Under the pieces are notes generated by a model. It was not told where the DNA came from. It was given only the letters and a program-made list of their open reading frames with translations, and did not search any database. Of a DNA stretch of 59,071 nt, positions 35,899 to 44,442 are shown piece by piece; position 1 is the first letter of the stretch, and every line of letters begins with the position of its first letter. A program made the position numbers and the translations under genes. Location of the stretch: the NCBI GenBank assembly GCA_033764865.1, contig JANRIM010000074.1, positions 1 through 59,071 on the forward strand, read 5' to 3'. Origin of the DNA: VFBF01 sp033764865. GTDB taxonomy: Bacteria; Pseudomonadota; Alphaproteobacteria; Caulobacterales; Aquidulcibacteraceae.

Positions 35899-38220
35899 TC
35901 ACGCCTGCGAGAGCGCGCTTGATCGATCGGGAGTGCGCAGGAAGGAGAGCAGGTCCGCCACGGGCATGGGCCGGCCGGTGAAGTAGCCCTGCGCCAGGTC
36001 GCACCCCATGGTCTGCAGCACCGCGAGCGCCTCCGCCGTCTCGACGCCCTCGGCCGTCACCTTCAGCCCGAGGCTGTGGGCGAGGTCGATGGTGGACTTG
36101 ACCAGCAAGGCGTCGCGGTGGCCCTGCGCGAGGGACATCACGAATGTCTTGTCGATCTTCAGCTCGTTGGCGTGGATCTGCTTCAGGTACGCAAGGGACG
36201 ACAGGCCCGATCCGTAGTCGTCGATGGAAATCGAGATGCCTGCGGCGGCGTAACGGTCGATGAGGCGCAGCGCGACGTCCGGGTTGTCGATGACGGCGGT
36301 CTCGGTGATCTCGAAGCAGATGTCGGCGCCGGCTCGGCCGATGACGCCGATGGCGTCGCGCGCGAAGTCCTCGTCGTCCATCAGACGGCCGGACACGTTG
36401 ACGGCGATGGTCAGGTCGTGGCCCGCGGCGCGCAGCGTCGCCTGCGCCGCCACAGCTTCGCCCAACACCCAGTCCGTGAGCGGGCGGATGTGGCCGGTCT
36501 GTTCGGCCATGCCGATGAAGAGATCGGGCGGGACCATGCCGCGGCGGGGATCGCGCCAGCGCACCAGCGCCTCCGCGCCCGTCACCGAACGGCGGCGGAG
36601 ATCGTACTTCGGTTGCAGGAAGATGGACGTGCCGCCGTTGCCGAGCGCGGCCATCAGGTCGCTGGTGAGCGAGAGATTGCGGGCGGGATCGCCGTAGGCG
36701 TCGGCGTCGAAACGCGCGATCTTGCGGCGCGCGGCGCGCGCCTGGTCAAGCGCTATGCCCGCACGGTCGACCGTGGTCTCCGGGCTGTCGCCGGGTTCGT
36801 GGAACGCGAGGCCGATCGTGAGGCTTGCGTCGATGCTGTCGTCGCCAAGACGGATCGGGGCGTTCAGACATTCCTGCAGCGCCGCGGCGAACCGCATCGC
36901 CTCCTCGCCGTCGGCGGCCCTGTAGACGACGCCGAGGATACTCGTGGCCACGCGGGCGATGTAGAGCCCGGGCCGATCGGCGCCGAGCCGCAGCGCGATC
37001 TTGCGCAGGAGCGCGTTGGCGAGGGCGTACCCGATGGCGCCGCGCACCTGGTGGAAGCGGTCCACGCCCATCGCCGCGACCACCGTGGCGCCGTCGCCCG
37101 ATGCGGCGGCGATGAACTGCGCGAGCGCGACGCGGTTTGGCAGGTCCGTCTCGGCGTCGTGCAGGGCGAGGTGCGTGATGGTGCGCTCGCGCGCGCGGAT
37201 CTCGGCGGCCATGGTGTTGAAGCTGCCGGCGAGACGGCCGATCTCGTCGCGCGTCTCCACCGGCACGGAGACCTCCGCGCCGCGGGCGAGTTGCTGGGCG
37301 GCGGCGTCGAGGGCGATGATCGGGCGCGTCAGCTGCCGTGCGAGCGCCCAGCTGCCGGCCACCACCAGGCTCACGCCCAGAAGCCCCACGAGGACGACCG
37401 CCAACAGGATCGGCCGATACGGCGCAAGAGCGAGCGCAAGGGGATACCGGAGCAGCAGTACCGATTGCCCGTCCCCGCCAAGCTCGTGCAGCGGCTTCGC
37501 CAGCGCGATGACGCGGCCGTCGCGGGTGTCGAGTTCGCGCGCCTCGCCGGGCTTCAGCATGGCGTCGACGAAGCGGTTGAGCCGGCGCGCGTCGGCGAAG
37601 GCGTCCTCACCGTTGACGGGGGTCCAGGCGCCCTGCGCCTCCCGCCGCAGCACCGACGCCTGCAACGGAATGGCGGAGAGCTTCTCCAGCATGGCCATCT
37701 CGGCCGCGTCGAGCCGCACCGCGAACACCACCCATCCCGCCAGCGTCGGCGAAAGGATCGGGGCCGCGATCGCCTGATACGGCTCGTTGTCGATCAGGGT
37801 CACGCCGGCGGCGTTGGGGTCGCTGTCGAGCGCCATCCACAGGGCGGCCGCCCGGGCTTCGTCCATCGGCGTGTCCAGGCCCGTGATCGCACCGTCGATG
37901 TCCATGATGAACGCACGGTGGAGGTCGAGCCGCGCGCGCAGGTTGTCGAGGGCGGAGCGGATGGTGGCGTCGTCGCGCGTGGCGACTGCCTCACGGAAGC
38001 CGAAATCGCGCGCCAGCAGGGACGCGCCGTCCTGGATTTGACTGGAGCGGAGTTCCCACAGGCGGTCGAAGACTTCGCCGCTGGCCAGGAGCTCGCGGCG
38101 CACGGTGCGTCCGGCGTTCTCCGAGACTTCGGTGTAGACCACGGCCCCGCACAGAAGGATCGCGAGGCCGAACAGGCCCGCAAACAGGACGACCAGCTTG
38201 GTCTGGAGTCGGGTGAACAT
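35899..38220 (-). CDS. membrane c-di-GMP phosphodiesterase with degenerate GGDEF and intact EAL
   Basis: 773 residues. Helix 1 is about 8-28, an extracytoplasmic sensor region about 30-265, and helix 2 about 267-292, followed by HAMP (R-P-I-I-A-L-D-A-A to A-E-I-R-A-R-E) and then GGDEF and EAL domains. The GGDEF signature is replaced by R-V-A-T-S-I-L-G, so cyclase activity is lost. EAL keeps G-A-E-A-L-V-R-W, N-V-S, F-E-I-T-E-T, I-D-D-Y-G-S-G-L, L-K-I-D-K, A-E-G-V-E-T and A-Q-G-Y-F, all the metal and substrate residues, so it should hydrolyse c-di-GMP. ATG 38220 lies seven bases after the cupredoxin gene, giving a two-gene operon. Confidence 0.92.
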   Translation of the reverse strand: MFTRLQTKLVVLFAGLFGLAILLCGAVVYTEVSENAGRTVRRELLASGEVFDRLWELRSSQIQDGASLLARDFGFREAVATRDDATIRSALDNLRARLDLHRAFIMDIDGAITGLDTPMDEARAAALWMALDSDPNAAGVTLIDNEPYQAIAAPILSPTLAGWVVFAVRLDAAEMAMLEKLSAIPLQASVLRREAQGAWTPVNGEDAFADARRLNRFVDAMLKPGEARELDTRDGRVIALAKPLHELGGDGQSVLLLRYPLALALAPYRPILLAVVLVGLLGVSLVVAGSWALARQLTRPIIALDAAAQQLARGAEVSVPVETRDEIGRLAGSFNTMAAEIRARERTITHLALHDAETDLPNRVALAQFIAAASGDGATVVAAMGVDRFHQVRGAIGYALANALLRKIALRLGADRPGLYIARVATSILGVVYRAADGEEAMRFAAALQECLNAPIRLGDDSIDASLTIGLAFHEPGDSPETTVDRAGIALDQARAARRKIARFDADAYGDPARNLSLTSDLMAALGNGGTSIFLQPKYDLRRRSVTGAEALVRWRDPRRGMVPPDLFIGMAEQTGHIRPLTDWVLGEAVAAQATLRAAGHDLTIAVNVSGRLMDDEDFARDAIGVIGRAGADICFEITETAVIDNPDVALRLIDRYAAAGISISIDDYGSGLSSLAYLKQIHANELKIDKTFVMSLAQGHRDALLVKSTIDLAHSLGLKVTAEGVETAEALAVLQTMGCDLAQGYFTGRPMPVADLLSFLRTPDRSSALSQA

Positions 38221-38227
38221 GACCGCG

Positions 38228-38845
38228 CTAGTGGTGGGCGCCGGCCGTGGACCGGAGATCGACGACAAGCGCCTCGCCGGCGCCCGTCCGGTTGGCTTGG
38301 ATCGTCCGCGTCATCTTGTTGCCGGGGGCGCGCAGGTCGGGATGCCAGATCGTCAGCACGCCGGCGCCGCTGGCGCCGCGCAGGAGCAGGCGTCCGTCGG
38401 GGCCGGTCTTGGCGGCGTAGGGCGTGTCGACCACCACGATGAAGGCTGACATCTTGTCGTGGATGTTGCAGCCGATGGCCGCCACGCCGGGCGCCGTGAA
38501 GCGGTAGCTTCGCGTTTCGTCGCGGCTGAACAGCCGCAGCTCGAACCGGTTGCCGGCGGAAAACGAATAGACGTGATGGCGCACGTTGTCGAAGTTGGGA
38601 AACGACACCTCAGCGCCGACGGGCACGATCAGCACGTGGGGATCGAACGCGACGCCCCGTTGCGACATCCGCATGGGCCAGTCGAACCGCGGAGACCCTG
38701 CGGCGACGCCGGCGGCGGGCCGGAAGGTGGCGACGGCGTTGACCACGGGCGCGCCGGCGCGGTCGCGCACGGACACGGCGAGATCGTCCGCATGGGCGAT
38801 GCCGGCAGTGAGCAGGGCTGCCAGGATGAAGAGGGCGCGACGCAT
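38228..38845 (-). CDS. secreted cupredoxin-like protein (annotated in relatives as methylamine utilization protein)
   Basis: 205 residues with a signal peptide (MRRALFILAALLTAGIAHA) and so periplasmic. It has a beta-rich fold with type-1 copper ligands: a His in N-V-R-H-H-V-Y-S-F (His90 or 91), Cys126, His129 and Met132 in G-C-N-I-H-D-K-M. The C-x2-H-x2-M spacing is the short amicyanin-like loop. Amicyanin is a methylamine dehydrogenase partner, but no mau genes are present, so the name would mislead. It precedes the EAL gene in an operon and is divergent from the DUF3034-globin pair. Confidence 0.85.
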   Translation of the reverse strand: MRRALFILAALLTAGIAHADDLAVSVRDRAGAPVVNAVATFRPAAGVAAGSPRFDWPMRMSQRGVAFDPHVLIVPVGAEVSFPNFDNVRHHVYSFSAGNRFELRLFSRDETRSYRFTAPGVAAIGCNIHDKMSAFIVVVDTPYAAKTGPDGRLLLRGASGAGVLTIWHPDLRAPGNKMTRTIQANRTGAGEALVVDLRSTAGAHH

Positions 38846-38851
38846 GACGCG

Positions 38852-38872
38852 TTATGGGCGCCTTGCCCATAA
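38852..38872. promoter_or_regulatory. perfect inverted repeat in the shared promoter of the cupredoxin-EAL and DUF3034-globin operons
   Basis: TTATGGGC (38852-38859), 5-bp spacer, GCCCATAA (38865-38872), a perfect 8-5-8 palindrome within the 106-bp divergent gap. It lies 7 to 27 bp upstream of the cupredoxin ATG and about 80 bp before the DUF3034 ATG. It may be an operator that represses one or both operons, or an RNA hairpin at the 5' end of the cupredoxin message. Confidence 0.5.
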
Positions 38873-38951
38873 GGCTTGGTAAATCCGCCGTGCGGCGGCG
38901 CAGTCGTCGTCAACACCGCCTTAACCACACCGACGCATTGGTGGGCGGACT

Positions 38952-39851
38952 ATGGGCAACACCACCTATTCCAGCGCCGCGCGGTTGACTGCCGTTCCAG
39001 CCCTGGCGCTCGGGCTCCTGTCGCTGGACGCCGCCGAAGCCAGGCCTCTCGTCCATGGCGGGAAGCTCCTGCTGACGCGCGGCGTGAGCACCATCGAAGG
39101 CGCCGCCGGCGGCGGGTTGTCCACCTGGTCGCTTGTTTCCGGAAACGAAACGGAGGACGGCATCGGCGGCTCCGCCTTCGCGACGGTGGCGCCGCTGCCG
39201 GATTTCGAGCTGCGCGCGTACGGGGCCGCGGTGGGGTTCCACGATCGTCTTGAAGTTTCCTACGCGCGCCAGGAGTTCCACACCGGGTCCACGGGTCGCG
39301 CGCTCGGCCTGCGCGACCGCTTCACCTTCGAGCAGGACGTCATCGGCGTGAAACTGCGGGTGGCGGGCGACGCGGTCTACGACCAGGACCGGCTGATGCC
39401 GCAAATCGCCGTCGGGGCGCAGTTCAAGACCAACAGCCAGGAGGCCGTGGTGCGCGCCGTGGGCGCGGCCAGCGACGACGGGATCGACTACTACGTCACC
39501 GCAACGAAGCTCCTGCTTTCGGAGAGCATGCTGGTCTCTGGCGCGCTGCGCTGGACCGAGGCGAACCAGGCGGGCCTGCTGGGCTTCGGCGGCGACAGGA
39601 ACGACGGCCATTCCCTGCAAGCGGAGGCCGCCGTCGCCTACATGCTCTCGCGCCGGTTCATCGTGGGCGGCGAGTACCGCACCAAGCCTGACAATCTCCG
39701 CTTCGCCAAGGAAGACGACGCCTTCGACCTCTTCGCCGCCTATGCGTTGACGAGCAATCTTTCGGGCACGCTTGCGTACGTCGATCTGGGCGACATCGCC
39801 ACGCGGGAAGGCCAACGCGGCGTCTACGTCTCGCTCCAGGTGGGATATTGA
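38952..39851 (+). CDS. DUF3034-family outer-membrane protein
   Basis: 299 residues with a signal peptide (about 1-30, ending A-E-A-R-P). The mature start G-K-L-L-L-T-R-G-V-S-T-I-E-G-A-A-G-G-G-L is the DUF3034 hallmark. The rest alternates hydrophobic and polar residues in strands, ending with aromatic Tyr, typical of an outer-membrane barrel. Function unknown for the family. Its TGA overlaps a possible TTG start of the globin gene, so the two are coupled. Confidence 0.82.
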   Translation: MGNTTYSSAARLTAVPALALGLLSLDAAEARPLVHGGKLLLTRGVSTIEGAAGGGLSTWSLVSGNETEDGIGGSAFATVAPLPDFELRAYGAAVGFHDRLEVSYARQEFHTGSTGRALGLRDRFTFEQDVIGVKLRVAGDAVYDQDRLMPQIAVGAQFKTNSQEAVVRAVGAASDDGIDYYVTATKLLLSESMLVSGALRWTEANQAGLLGFGGDRNDGHSLQAEAAVAYMLSRRFIVGGEYRTKPDNLRFAKEDDAFDLFAAYALTSNLSGTLAYVDLGDIATREGQRGVYVSLQVGY

Positions 39852-39853
39852 CC

Positions 39854-40351
39854 GTGCGCGGCGCTGCTCTCGCCCTCGTTGTCACCCTCGTCGTGTGGGC
39901 TGCGCCTGCGTATGCGCAACCGGACGGGGCCGCGGAGAAACCGGTCGATCCCTACGTGCAGTCGAACGCCAACGCCGGCGCGCAACCCATCGAGGGCGAG
40001 GATGTCTTCGCGGCGTTGAACGGGCGCGAGGGCATCCAGCGGATCGTGCACGATCTGGTGGCGCGCTCGACTGCGGATCCGCGCATCGCCGACATCTTCG
40101 TCAACCATGACCTCGTCCGTCTCCGGCGCACGCTGGGGGAGCAGATCTGCTACATCGCCGGCGGGCCGTGCACGTACACCGGCCGCACCATGGCCGCGTC
40201 GCACGCCGACATGGGCGTCCGGTCGAAGGACTTCAACGTCCTCGTGGAGCACCTGCAGGCGGCGATGGACCGGGAAGGCGTGCCGTTCCGGGCGCAGAAC
40301 AGGCTGCTGGCCAAGCTCGCCCCCATGCATCGCGATATCGTGACCCCCTAG
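39854..40351 (+). CDS. secreted group 1 truncated hemoglobin
   Basis: 165 residues from GTG 39854 (AGGTGGG nine bases upstream); a TTG at 39848 overlapping the previous stop is the alternative. A signal peptide (A-L-V-V-T-L-V-V-W-A-A-P-A-Y-A) is followed by a trHb1 fold: L-N-G-R-E-G-I-Q-R-I-V, D-P-R-I-A-D-I-F, A-G-G-P-C-T-Y-T-G and the proximal His117 in M-A-A-S-H-A-D-M-G-V. Cys99 and Cys106 could form a disulfide, fitting export. The usual distal B10 Tyr aligns with Val69. It probably binds O2, NO or another gas, or transfers electrons, in the periplasm. Confidence 0.85.
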   Translation: MRGAALALVVTLVVWAAPAYAQPDGAAEKPVDPYVQSNANAGAQPIEGEDVFAALNGREGIQRIVHDLVARSTADPRIADIFVNHDLVRLRRTLGEQICYIAGGPCTYTGRTMAASHADMGVRSKDFNVLVEHLQAAMDREGVPFRAQNRLLAKLAPMHRDIVTP

Positions 40352-40414
40352 CCAAGACGTACGTTGACGGCCCGCACCCTATGGCCGACCGTCCGCCCAG
40401 CAGCAGGATCGGCC

Positions 40415-41245
40415 ATGAGCGAAGCGCCCACACTGTACGAGCTCCGTCACGGGGCGGCGTGGATCACCCTCAACGCGCCCGAACGGCGCAACGCGCTCAA
40501 CGACGCCCTGATCGCGTCGCTCTCGGACCACGTGCGGCGCGCCCTCGCGGACGACGGCGCCCGCTGCATCGTGCTGACGGGCGCCGGCAAGGCCTTCTGC
40601 GCCGGGGCGGATCTGAAGGGGGTCGCCGCGACGGCGCCGGAAGAGCCGTCGCCCTTCGTGCGCCTGCTCACCGACCTCCTGCACGCGCCCAAGCCGGTGA
40701 TCGCCGCCGTCAACGGGGTCGCCTTCGCGGGCGGGCTGGGGCTTGTGGCCGCCGCCGACATCGCGATCGCCGTCGAGACGGTGACGTTCAGCTTCAGCGA
40801 GGTGCGCATCGGCGTCATTCCGGCGATCATCGGCGTCGTGTGCGTGCCCAGGATCGGCGCCGCGCGCGCCATGCAGCTGTTCCTGACCGGCGAGACGTTC
40901 GACGCGGCGGCGGCCGCGGCGTACGGCCTGATCCATCGCACGGCGCCCGTGGGGGGGCTGGAGGCCGCGGTGCAGGCGGACGTCGACATGATCGGTCGCG
41001 GCGGACCGCGCGCGCTCGCCGAGGCCAAGGCGCTCGTGCGGCGCTTGGCGGCGCAGGACCTGGAAACCGCCTTTGCATGGACGCAAGCCCGCAGCTTCGC
41101 CCTCTTCGCCTCCGAAGAAGGTCAGGAGGGCATGGCGGCGTTTCGCGAGAAGCGGTCGCCGCGCTGGGTCTCCGGCGGCGGCGGGAACGAAGCGGGGCGG
41201 CCGCTTGCGCCGCCGCCCCGTCCGTCGTCCGTCGATGGCGATTAG
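40415..41245 (+). CDS. enoyl-CoA hydratase/isomerase (crotonase family)
   Basis: 276 residues. The oxyanion-hole segments C-A-G-A-D-L-K (about 62-68) and A-G-G-L-G-L (about 105-110) and a catalytic-type Glu129 in F-S-E-V-R-I-G-V-I-P-A mark a hydratase (methylglutaconyl-CoA hydratase-like layout). It hydrates an enoyl-CoA in fatty-acid or branched amino-acid degradation. I use ATG 40415 over a 17-codon upstream extension. Its stop overlaps that of the convergent TonB receptor by about four bases. Confidence 0.9.
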   Translation: MSEAPTLYELRHGAAWITLNAPERRNALNDALIASLSDHVRRALADDGARCIVLTGAGKAFCAGADLKGVAATAPEEPSPFVRLLTDLLHAPKPVIAAVNGVAFAGGLGLVAAADIAIAVETVTFSFSEVRIGVIPAIIGVVCVPRIGAARAMQLFLTGETFDAAAAAAYGLIHRTAPVGGLEAAVQADVDMIGRGGPRALAEAKALVRRLAAQDLETAFAWTQARSFALFASEEGQEGMAAFREKRSPRWVSGGGGNEAGRPLAPPPRPSSVDGD

Positions 41246-44187
41246 CGCCTGAGGCGCAGCGCCACGAAGAACTGCCGCCCGAACGGTGAATAGACAGTCG
41301 GGAAGCCGTTGGACTGCTCGTCGATGTCGCCGATCAGCGGATAGTCCGCATCGGTGACGTTCTGCGCGCCGAACCGCACCTGCGCCCACGGCGTTGGCGA
41401 CCACGACGCCGCCAGATCGAACGAATTGTACGCATCGATGGAAGGCGCAGCGACTGTGGCGGGGTCTGCGCCGTCCACGACGCGGAAGTCGGTCACCTCG
41501 CCCACGTGGCTCCACCGCGCGTTGAACGACCAGGCGTCGCCGATCGCGTAGTTGAGCGTGTTGGTGAACTTCCACTCCGGTTGCACGGGGGTGAGCGCGC
41601 AGGTGGCGCGCCCGTAGGTGCCCACGCACTCGATGGGGTCGGCGTTGGGATTGGATTGCACCGTGAAGCTTTCCAGCCACGAGACGGTGAGCGTCCAGTC
41701 CAGCGTGCCGAGCCCGGTTCCCGTCAGGTCGCCGAGGTCGAAGCCGTACCGGGCCCCCACGTCGACGCCTGACGTCTCGACGGCGGCGATGTTGGCGTTG
41801 CGTTGATCGATGCCGCCGTTGATGTCGATCTGGCCGTTCGGGCGACGCGTGATGGCGGCGCAGGCGATGGAGGAGGAGGCGCCCGGATTGTAGCAGGCGT
41901 CCAGCACCGCCTGGCCGGATCCGAAGAGGCCGGAAATCGCGTCCGTCAGCTCGATCTCGTAGTAGTCCACGGTCAGCGAAAGACCGGGGATGAAGTCCGG
42001 CTCCAGCACCGTGCCGATGGTGAAGGTGTCGGATTGCTCCACATCGAGGTCGGGATTGCCGCCGATCTTGATCGGCGCCTGGTTCGCCGAGAAATCGGGG
42101 ATGACGCCCACAAGGCCCGCCGGAACGCCGGTGGCGACGCACAGCGCACGCAGTTCGGCGCTCGCGGCGAGGTTCGCGGCGTTGGCGGAGGAGCAGGGGT
42201 CGCTGTCGCCGCCTTCCTGGGTGTCGGTCTGCGGGGAGAACAGCTCGAAGATGTTCGGCGCCCGCACGGCCTTCTGGAACAGTCCGCGGAAACGGATGCC
42301 CTGCGTCGGCGTCCACTCGCCGCCGAGCTTGTAGGTCTCCACCTTGCCGGCCGTCGAGTAGTCGGAGTAGCGGAAGCCGCCGTCGAAGACGAGCGACTCC
42401 ACGAACGGCGCGTTCTCGATCAGCGGCGCGCGCACTTCGATGAAGTATTCGCGCACGTCGAACTGCCCGCGCACCGGCGAGATGGCGTCGAAACCCAGGA
42501 TGTTGCCTGTGGCGAAGTTCTGGTCCGGCGTGATGGTCAGTTTCTCCTGCCGGTATTCCCCGCCGACGGCGATGTCCACGGCGGACACCGCAAACGGGCT
42601 CCTCACGGGCCCCAGGTCCCCGGACAGCGCGGCCGAGACGACCGTCTGCTGGGTGACGCTGGTCGCTGCGCCAGACAGCGCGATGAACTCGTACATCTCC
42701 GTTGTGAAGGCGCCGGGACCGAAGAAGTTGATGGCCACGCACCCGTTCGAGGTGTCGATGCAGACCGGGCCGTTGGGGCCGGCGACTGCGTTCAGCCCCT
42801 GCTGGAAGAGCGCCTTGGAGGCGTCGCCCGCGAAGGTGGCGTCGTTGTTGGAGCGCCCGTACTGCCCGCTCAGGTCCCAATCCCAGCCGTCCAGAAGCCC
42901 GGAGAGATCGCCGCGGAATCCGCCCACGAACTGGAAGACGCTGTTCTCGTGGTTGGAGATGCGGGGCGTGGAGTCCGGCAGGCGCAGGCGCACAAGGGAG
43001 GTCACGACGCCATCGACGTCGTCGGGATCGCCCACGTCCACGCCGTCGAAGTCGTCGTCGAAGTCATTGAGGCCGTTGGTGTCGGCGTCGATGGCGGGAT
43101 CAAGGATAATGGCGCGCGTGGCCAGGTTCACGAACGGGTTGTTGTTGAGGTCAAGGGTGAAAAAGTCCGCAATGGGCGTGGGCGCAAGCTGCGTGGGCAC
43201 GGAATTGCTGGCGAAGCTCGCGCGCGCATAGAACTCCACGTCGGGCGCCACCTCGTAGTCACCCACGGCGGTGAAGGACCAACGCTTCTGCGGCAGCTGG
43301 ACGTAGTTCGTCGGCGCGAAGTTGTAGAAGTCGTCCGGGACGATGTACGTGCGCGGCGTGCCGTCGGCGTTGAAGACGATGCCGTCCGGGCGCCCGGGGA
43401 ACGTGTCGGTGATGGAGCCCAGCTGGTTTGTCGGGCTCCCCGACGCCACAAGCCCGCCGGCCCCGTCGTCGTCGAACTCGGTGGCGAGGTTGGCGCGATC
43501 GGCGCGGAAGAGCGGCTGGCGGTCGGTGTAGCTCACATTGAAGGCGATGTTGCCCTTGTTGTCGGCGAAGTTCGCGCCGAGCGTGAGGGAATAGTCCATC
43601 GTCTCCGCATCGCCTTCCTCCGTGGTGTCGTAGGCGACGTCGAGCTGTGCGCCCGTGAAGTCGTCCCTGAGCACGAAGTTCACCACACCGGCGATCGCGT
43701 CGGAGCCGTACACCGCCGAGGCGCCGCCCGTCACGACGTCCACCCGCTCCAGCAGCTGCACCGGGATGTTGTTCAGGTCCACGATGCCTGCGGCGGTCGA
43801 CGAATCCGGCGGCGCGGATCCGATGAAGCGTTTGCCGTCCACCAGCACGAGGGTGCGCTGCACGCCGAGGCCCCGCAGGTCCACGGTGGCCGTGCCGGAT
43901 CCGGGGTTGTTCGACGTCTTCGTGAAGCCCGGCAGGACCTGGGGCAGTTCGTTGAGGAGGGTCTCCACGTTGACCGTGCCAGTGATGGAGATTTCCTCCG
44001 CATCCACGACCTCGATGGGGCTGTTGCCGGAGAGGTCGGGCCGCTTGATGCGCGATCCCGTGACGACGATCTCGTCGTCATCGCCGGCGATGGGCGCCTC
44101 CTGGGCTAGCGCGGGGGTCAAGCCAAGGCTCGCCACGCCCGCAAGCGCGATGGCCCCGAACAAAGTCTTCCTGAATATGCTGCTCAT
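41242..44187 (-). CDS. TonB-dependent outer-membrane receptor
   Basis: 981 residues. The signal peptide is residues 1-29, followed by a TonB-box-like D-E-I-V-V-T-G-S-R-I. The plug domain (about 55-175) has V-E-T-L-L-N-E-L-P-Q, L-R-G-L-G-V-Q-R-T-L-V-L-V-D-G-K-R and G-A-S-A-V-Y-G-S-D-A-I-A-G-V-V-N. The barrel ends with a terminal hydrophobic R-L-R-R. Residues about 367-393 are an Asp-rich loop with D-x-D-x-N-G-x-x-D spacing that could bind Ca2+. It imports an unknown substrate. It lies downstream of the efflux operon with a 255-bp gap of its own. Confidence 0.93.
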   Translation of the reverse strand: MSSIFRKTLFGAIALAGVASLGLTPALAQEAPIAGDDDEIVVTGSRIKRPDLSGNSPIEVVDAEEISITGTVNVETLLNELPQVLPGFTKTSNNPGSGTATVDLRGLGVQRTLVLVDGKRFIGSAPPDSSTAAGIVDLNNIPVQLLERVDVVTGGASAVYGSDAIAGVVNFVLRDDFTGAQLDVAYDTTEEGDAETMDYSLTLGANFADNKGNIAFNVSYTDRQPLFRADRANLATEFDDDGAGGLVASGSPTNQLGSITDTFPGRPDGIVFNADGTPRTYIVPDDFYNFAPTNYVQLPQKRWSFTAVGDYEVAPDVEFYARASFASNSVPTQLAPTPIADFFTLDLNNNPFVNLATRAIILDPAIDADTNGLNDFDDDFDGVDVGDPDDVDGVVTSLVRLRLPDSTPRISNHENSVFQFVGGFRGDLSGLLDGWDWDLSGQYGRSNNDATFAGDASKALFQQGLNAVAGPNGPVCIDTSNGCVAINFFGPGAFTTEMYEFIALSGAATSVTQQTVVSAALSGDLGPVRSPFAVSAVDIAVGGEYRQEKLTITPDQNFATGNILGFDAISPVRGQFDVREYFIEVRAPLIENAPFVESLVFDGGFRYSDYSTAGKVETYKLGGEWTPTQGIRFRGLFQKAVRAPNIFELFSPQTDTQEGGDSDPCSSANAANLAASAELRALCVATGVPAGLVGVIPDFSANQAPIKIGGNPDLDVEQSDTFTIGTVLEPDFIPGLSLTVDYYEIELTDAISGLFGSGQAVLDACYNPGASSSIACAAITRRPNGQIDINGGIDQRNANIAAVETSGVDVGARYGFDLGDLTGTGLGTLDWTLTVSWLESFTVQSNPNADPIECVGTYGRATCALTPVQPEWKFTNTLNYAIGDAWSFNARWSHVGEVTDFRVVDGADPATVAAPSIDAYNSFDLAASWSPTPWAQVRFGAQNVTDADYPLIGDIDEQSNGFPTVYSPFGRQFFVALRLRR

Positions 44188-44442
44188 CTGATGCGTCTCC
44201 TGCGGTGGCAGACAGACGCGTCACGACATCCAATCCGTCGGGCGGGCGGCCTTGCGTGGGCCGGCGCTCCTGAATGTGTCGATAGTGTGGAGGCGCATGC
44301 GACGCGCGGTCAACCCGGGCGCGGGGCCCCGTGCGCGTGTTCGGTCCTGCGGTGTGTCTCGAAATGCACACTCTTCGTCGCAGACCGCGTGCGCCTTGGC
44401 GCCGGCGCCTGCACTACGGCAGCGACCCGTCGTGCGCCGGTC
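44188..44442. other. intergenic region between TonB receptor start and outer-membrane factor end
   Basis: 255 bp holding the receptor promoter on the minus strand. A TTGACC hexamer (minus strand, near 44310) is a possible -35, but no -10 lies at good spacing. GGCGCC-GGCGCC (44398-44409) and a GC-rich hairpin near 44319-44336 are present; neither has a T-run. I see no gene. Confidence 0.4.

Noticed and set aside
36076..38442. 788-codon antisense frame opposite the EAL gene
   Set aside because: It overlaps the EAL and cupredoxin genes whose motifs are intact; biased composition.
38228..38845. Role in methylamine oxidation
   Set aside because: The annotation name used for relatives comes from amicyanin similarity; no mau genes are present and the operon partner is a c-di-GMP phosphodiesterase.
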